A stretch of DNA of 64,000 bases. It comes from Hirundichthys speculiger. Its lineage: Eukaryota > Chordata > Actinopteri > Beloniformes > Exocoetidae. Below are positions 57,801 to 64,000 of this stretch, one piece after another. Each line of letters opens with the position of its first letter. Position 1 is the first letter of the stretch. A program made the translations under genes and the position numbers. Where the stretch lies: contig JAGFBZ010002400.1 of NCBI GenBank assembly GCA_018398805.1, forward strand, positions 1 through 64,000. The letters are read 5' to 3'. The notes under the pieces were generated by a model. The model saw nothing but the letters and a program-made list of their open reading frames with translations. It made no database searches and was not told the origin of the DNA.

Positions 57801-60800
57801 GTTTTTGGTCTGATTTCAGACGCATCCGAGCTCTGACTGCTGTGATTTTTCTGTCAAATTGTGCCAAACACCAAATCAAATGTTCATAAATGCTGTCAAG
57901 CATTTATACATTTTTCACTGAAAAGGAAAAAAAAACCTTGGAAAGTAAGAAAAAAAAAAAATCAATTGAGACGCTTACCTACAAACCTCTTTTTTTAGGT
58001 CTTACCAGGAGCATGTCTCAGTGGATGCCAAAGTAGAACTATTGCATTAATCCAACTGAAATTTTGTTTTGCAATTCATTTATAAAATCTTGGTCCCACT
58101 GAAATTGAATTAAACCAGGCTTCTCACAGTCAGACTAAGATCCCCACATAATGCAGTTAAAGTCAGCGTAATCATTCATTAAAAACGTTCAACTAGACAG
58201 AAATTGGCCTAAATGCTCTGCAGGAGCCCCACAGTTCCTGTCTTGATCTTTGAGCCAGCGGAAGCCAATACAGAGTAATATAGAAACAAATAAATAAACC
58301 AAAGAGCACAGATCTATATGCACAAATCTGTAAGTCTGACCAGTTTATCATTCATCATGGCATCATCACCACCTTTAGTGGTGATGTTGTGTTTTAGTCG
58401 GTAAGTTGAAACTTTTATGGAAAATCACATACATTGCATGAAGAACTGTAGTTAATTTCATCTCAAGAGTAAAATGCCACATTCTTGTTAAAACTCCACA
58501 TTCGGCCATTCACGCACGTTAATACAGCGCTAACTGGGATAAACAGTTTTTCTGATCAAATGACGGGCTTTCTGATTAGCACACAACTCCTCTACCTCCT
58601 GAGCCGCAGACACCCCTCATATAAACTGGAGATATGTACAATTTAAGCATTTCCGAACCTTAGAGTTACAAACAAGGTGTCGGCATCAAACACGTTCAAG
58701 TACAGACAGTAAACGTGGCATCAGCAGAATGGTCTCAAGACAATGGTGGAATGGTGGTGGGAAAGTCATGGGACCCTCCTCTTGGATATTTAATTTTGAC
58801 TACCACGTGAGAATGTTGTTTTTTTAACTTAGTTTTGCCCTGCACAATGTGGTTTCTATTTCTTGTGAATTCCCTGTGAAATCATTGTTTTCTGATAATT
58901 GAGTTCTCACGTGCTTCTTGGTTCAACACCAGAAGCAATTCAGTCGGGGTTAAAGGGAGGGTTCAGGGGAAACGGGGGCCATACTTGATGAAGTTGCAAT
59001 GAGATTGAGCTTTCGTGGCTTTTTAAAGCTCACATGATGTATCCCTGGTTTGCATGTAAAACGTCGACTTTTTACTCAGGCAACTAGGCTTTTGTATTGA
59101 ATTTGTCCTCGAAGATCAGAACAAAACATCTCATTGATGATTTTTTTTCTTCTATCAGCCTCAACCTTACATGTTTAATGACAGATTAACATGGAGAGAT
59201 GCAGAGAAAGAAAGCGCTTTTTGGTAATTTTGATATCCAGATATCAATTAATGGATGTCTACCTTCCTTTTCATGTGCCAGTTATTAGTTAAATGCAGAT
59301 TAGTTTTCTCGTACATGTGAAAACCTAAATACTGGACCCATTGTCAGAGTCACCATGATCAGGTTGGAACATTATTTTCCTCTCAGGAACTGTCTCAGTT
59401 CAGACCTCACTGATGTCTTTGTTGCCTTGTTGATAAAAATATAGTCTCAGTGTGTGGACGGGCCGTGAGTGTTATTATTTGTACAGTTGCTGCAAATGTA
59501 AGCGCTATAATACAGTTTGACTTGAAGGATATGTCAGACTTAAGGCCATGAAGCAATGTTTGCATGCCTCTTGTGTTATATGATATCTTGTTTATCACGT
59601 AGAATATGTTTACATATGGCCTTTACTGAGTTAACAGTGAATCCACCCATCAAACATTGAACAGGATTTGCTGCTCAGCAGTTCTTTCTTTGCCATGTGA
59701 ACGTGACCCAGAGCTCAGGAGTTGGCGTGTGAGGATGGTGACCTTACGTTGTTCCCAAAAAACGATCCGAAGGAAAGCCTGCACGACTGAGAAAAGGTGA
59801 CCGTGCAGAATGTCTGAAACATTTGCTTTCTTTTGTTTCCAAAAAAAAAAAAAAAAAAAATTATGAATGGGATTTTTGTGGTTGAACCACTTTTGCACTT
59901 TAATCTTGTCTTCAAAGTGCAAGCCAAAAGTTTACTGAGGCATTCTTATTCTTACTTTTTGTCTTGTTGAGGGACAGAACATTTCAGAACATAATGGATG
60001 ATTTTCAGGGACAAACAACACCAGTTTGAGGAAATAATTTACACTTGAGATAATGATCTACTTGTGTAGTATGCTACCTGTGTAGTATATGTGTAGTTAT
60101 TCTGACCACGAGCTCCTTTTATGGTGTAAATAAAGATTCTTTTCATTTTATTTTTTATTTTGCATTTTAAAAAAAGGCATCTTGAGTCTTCATGTGTCTT
60201 GTTGTATGTCCTCAAAACTTGGCGTCTTCAGCAGCAAAAAAAAAAAAGAAAAAGACATTAGTGTTGCTCTACTGACCAAACATAAAAAGAGCCCATCACA
60301 AAGGTCGAACTGTTTTACCCCTCTTTACCCTCCCATCCTCCTTTCTTTTTGCAAGAACAATGTTGCTGCATTACTTGACTGTTATCCTTCCCCCCCGATG
60401 ATTTTCTTTAGCATTTTTTACAGCTCTTGTTTGAACAGATGCCGCCCCCCCTCCTGCAGCCCCCCATCCTCTGGGACTGCCATGCGGCCTAGTACAATGA
60501 GGTAACACTCAATTACATTAATGGTTAGAGTCCAGCCCAGTTAGTTCCTTCCAGTAAGCAACATCAAATGATATGATGTATATCAATTCCTGAGGTAAAC
60601 TTGTAGGCTTTTGTCCCACTTTATTTATGAATGGGTTATGCAAGGGGTGCTGCATGACCGTGTTCACCTTTCAGTTTGTCCAGTACTGGCCACAGATGTT
60701 TTTTTTTTTTTTTTTTTTAGCAGGAGGAACACCATTCAAACCATCAATGAAGTTTAAGTTCATAAGAAGGATTCCTAAACAGTCTTGAAAGGTATGAAAC

Positions 60801-63030
60801 TTGACTTTAGTTTGTTCCAAATCAGAATTTAATAATTTTTTTTTAAATCTATCAAAATCTATTAAAGTTGACGAAGAAAAAAAAGGTTTATGAAGGTTTA
60901 GTATTGAGAAAGACCACATCAACTGAACAGTTCTTCAAAAAAGTGTGTGTAAATAATGCATGAATGGAAATATCAACCGATAAGACTGTTATTTCTCAAA
61001 TTATTTCCACTTGATGTTCATTCTTATCTATTTAGATTTTGCACTGGGTGGGAAGTAGGAGACGTTTCACAAAAGTTGCAAGTCTATCACAGCACCATTT
61101 AATAAACATCTACAATAAATGTTTATACTTAGAGATTGACCAAAAAAGAAAAATCAAACACTGAAGTTTGTTTCTGGAAAAGTATTAACATTTTGAAGGA
61201 TCCCAGACTCAACAGCTGAGACAGCAGCCTGGTTGAGATTCAGTGCGTTAAAAACAACCTGCAACTGGTCTGGTGATTCTGGGAATGTACGAGCTGGGGG
61301 GCAGGGACCAGTTTAGTCCCCTCAGGTATCTGGACTGCTGCCTTGCCCACTCAAAGTCTAGGTAAAGCTTTGCTCTAGAGATACGCAGCTGGTGTTGCCT
61401 GTAAACAAGGCTGGTAGGTTATAGCTCCTGGTGTCTGGTTTCAACCCCACACTCCACACACTCAATGCAACCAGAGCCTCAGGATCCCAGACATACGTCA
61501 ACCTTTGACCTTTTTTGAATTTAAAACGAGCACATTTCAAACAAATGTTACCGGAACAAAGAAGCGATGGCATTTAATAGGTGAAAAACAGTTTTCATTC
61601 AGCAGGCATTAGACTTAGCACAGCTGGTGGTCAAGTTAATCTTGGCTTCTCAAAGTGGCTTCAACACTCACGACCAACTTGTACGACGTCAGATTTCCAA
61701 GATACAGCACTTTTGTTTCCCATTTTTTGTTCTATCTTCATGACATCTTAACCAATACCTTCATGAACAAATGATCAGACCAGAGATACCACTGAAATAG
61801 TGCAAGTTATGGCATGTTTGTCAGTAGGAGGACTGTTTTTAACAGAGCGGCGCGATTCCAAAAATCACATATGAATCACAAACCTTTATTCATTTATTCC
61901 TCACTATTGCATTTTTTTCTTTTTCTGATGCACATAAAGAGACAATGAGCACAAACGTGTAAAATACCTTCACTATATCTGAAGTGCAAAACACTCGAAG
62001 AGAAATACAAATTCGCAAGAAACGACATGCCATAATAGATATTTTGGATTGTTTTACAGGTAAAGCTGTAAAATAAAAATGCAATCTAAGCTTACTGATT
62101 TTGATAAATATTCAAAATCCAATCTGCAAGTTCAGTTTTACTTTATATTTGGTGTTTCACAAGACTATGTGGGTGCATTTGAAGTGCTCTCAGGTTGTGT
62201 GTATGAAAAAAAGGTCACTTCTCAAGTTGTGTTTAAAAGAAATATATAATTAAAGGTAAATAAAATAAAATCTTGGTGTGCAATATTTCTATGAGAGACA
62301 TGCAGAGATCTGAATCAGTGCTTACATTCATTTCTTTGGTCAGAGTGATTCAGGCCACGAGTCTTCTTAAAGCCAGTACTGAAACTACGATGTGACACAG
62401 ACACTGTACTGGAAAATACCACTGAGTGACTTTTTTTTTTCTTCAGTACAACATCTGGGCAGATGACGTAGATGACAGTCAAAGTAGTCTTTTTGGGCCT
62501 TTAAATGAAACGTTGCTGCAATATCCTGTTTGAAGAGCTGCAAGGCTTGAGCATGCAGCTGCAGGTCTAAAGCTTGGTCACGTAACGTTTCTGTTGGGGA
62601 GAGATTAGCCTGCCATCGTACTGTAAAATAATGCAACGTTACTTGTTCACACATCGGATTGCACTGTCTGAATACTGCATTTGTCATACAGAGAGAAAAT
62701 GTGTATTAACGCAAGCCCTTCTCCACTTTTGAGCAAGCCCATTGCACCTGAGTTCGAGTCTTTTTACTAATGTTGTGAGTAGTGTTGGGTGTATGACTTG
62801 CACATTTCAGTGTCTCTGTAAAGGTTGTTGTTGTTTTTTAAGTGTCTTTATTGTCTAAGTACAGGACCTTGTCTTCATTTTATTTTACACATACTTGTTT
62901 AAGTGGGATGTTTTATTTCTCGACAAGGTATTTACATCTGACTGCCAGTATTTTGTGGCTGTTAGGTGCGTGACGGCAGTAATGCAGGACGTTCATCATC
63001 TTATTTGTTTATTTATTGTTTATTTTTTCT
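57800..63030. other. intergenic, no gene seen
   Basis: About 5.2 kb, AT-rich with a few homopolymer runs (A at 59840, T at 60700). No coding frame has family resemblance or splice support. Confidence 0.5.
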
Positions 63031-63149
63031 TCTCCTCTGAAAGGCTGTGTGGGACATCAGAAGCCGCTGAACATCCTGTTTCTGGCGGCGGTGGAGCCTC
63101 ACATCACCCGGATCCCCCTTTACTACAGCCCCGCCCTGAAATCAGTCGA

Positions 63150-63400
63150 TGAAATTCAACATCACCCTCGCCACCGTCGGACCAATCAGCGCGCAGAGGG
63201 GGTGGTCTCGAGACGGTGGTCCGTGCGGGCGCCGGCCAATCAGAGCGCCCGCCGGTCGGACAAAGGGCTCGCGTCAACGGTCGTTGGTTGCCTGAATGGC
63301 ACATTATTCATGTCCTCGCGGAACGTATTTAAGGAGTCACGATGAGGCGACGTAGCGGTTTCCACATAAAAAGGTAACGCAACTCCACTCTGTGCTCAGT
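63150..63400 (+). promoter_or_regulatory. CpG-rich promoter with two CCAAT boxes
   Basis: The sequence turns abruptly GC- and CpG-rich. CCAATCAG occurs at about 63182 and 63237 on the plus strand, a TATTTAAGG at about 63326, and a possible splice donor (AAAAAG then GTAACG) at about 63372. This suggests a transcription start near 63350 with a short non-coding first exon running to the right, for a gene beyond the window. The gene is not identifiable. Confidence 0.45.
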
Positions 63401-63879
63401 CGCTGCGGGCGTAGCGAGAGTAAAACATTTGAATTTTAGCGTCATGACTGATACCATTTTCCCCCGTCCGCGCGAGCACGAACACGCTGCCGGTAAATAA
63501 GTAAATAAGCCGCCAGGTGTGATACTCACACGGCCGCGTGCCTGTGCCCGAGCGCGCGCGGCGTATTCATTCATAATCCCGGTAGCCAAGTTTATAAGTA
63601 TCCACAAATAGATGAATGACCACGCCGGTGAGGCACGAGCTGTTTCGAGTTACCGTTAGACGAGCAACTTATATGAAAGCACTGAAAATAAATATAAAAT
63701 AACAGCACATGACGAGATACATATTTCATGTAGATGAATTATATGATTGTTTTTGATAATTTTATGAAGTAGGGTAAGTAAGAAAATCGCAAGCAGTGTG
63801 TTTTGTTGCTCTTTACACACACCCACCGCCCAAGCAGCCTCCCCAAACGACGCGCCTCGCTTGAGCGGCTTCATTATGC

Positions 63880-63916
63880 GAAGAGGAAGGGGAGGAGGAG
63901 GAGGAGGAGGTGGGGA
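63880..63916. repeat. GGA-rich tract
   Basis: About ten GGA/GAG triplets in the CpG-rich right end, likely in a leader or promoter of the next gene. Confidence 0.85.
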
Positions 63917-64000
63917 GTCTTTTTCTACGTCCTGATGTTCACAGAGCCGCCGTATCATTTCATCACCGCCTCCGAGCAGCTCGGTCCTCCTTCTCTTCTC

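Noticed and set aside
63016..63345. 109-aa plus-strand frame at a CpG-rich region
   Set aside because: GC-rich sequence lengthens frames by chance; most of it overlaps the putative promoter with CCAAT boxes, and the protein is unrecognised.

Overview
This is a window of vertebrate, almost certainly teleost fish, nuclear DNA. It has multi-exon genes with GT-AG introns, an expanded fish-type TRIM locus, a Tc1 relic, several hAT-like MITEs, fish-type LINE fragments, tRNA-derived SINEs and many long microsatellites (GATA, AT, ATT, poly-G). I saw no bacterial operon, prophage, CRISPR array or defence island. I cannot name the species from sequence alone.

Region 1 (1-12715) is a decayed tandem array of a TRIM E3-ligase gene on the minus strand. 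Three related units can be followed, each starting at a GATA microsatellite (1, 5522, 8434). Only the middle unit has an intact gene (6530-8198, 555 aa, single exon). The left unit keeps a 5' RING remnant fused directly to a LINE 3' end and is also split by a 2-kb DNA element. The right unit keeps flank, a MITE and LINE sequence but no TRIM exon.

Region 2 (12716-22000) holds st8sia3 on the minus strand: four coding exons, 373 aa, fully in frame, with a possible long 3' UTR and a CAG-repeat leader. Region 3 (22000-26850) is ccng2 (cyclin G2) on the minus strand, with seven coding exons plus a non-coding first exon. One extra base breaks the frame in its first coding exon. A short head-to-head promoter carrying an RFX-like X-box separates it from region 4, ccdc158 on the plus strand (27313-40957). 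Twenty exons of ccdc158 join in perfect phase except for one extra base in exon 11. A further exon (30188-30475) is riddled with stops, and a duplicated exon relic sits at 34139-34262.

Region 4 introns and region 5 (about 41650-63000) are mostly transposon-derived or featureless: RTE-like LINE, hAT-like elements, Tc1 relic, SINEs and long AT/GATA/G tracts. One possible coding exon of an unknown minus-strand gene lies at 42707-42895. The right end (63150-63950) is CpG-rich with two CCAAT boxes and looks like the promoter of a gene that lies outside the window.

The genes do not form a pathway. st8sia3 makes oligosialic acid in the Golgi, ccng2 is an atypical cell-cycle-restraining cyclin, ccdc158 is a little-studied long coiled-coil protein, and the TRIM gene is probably an innate-immune E3 ligase. 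The most useful observations are the architecture of the TRIM array, the frame-breaking lesions in two conserved genes (real decay or base-level assembly error), and the duplicated and decayed exons of ccdc158. I did not find a convincing new biological system.
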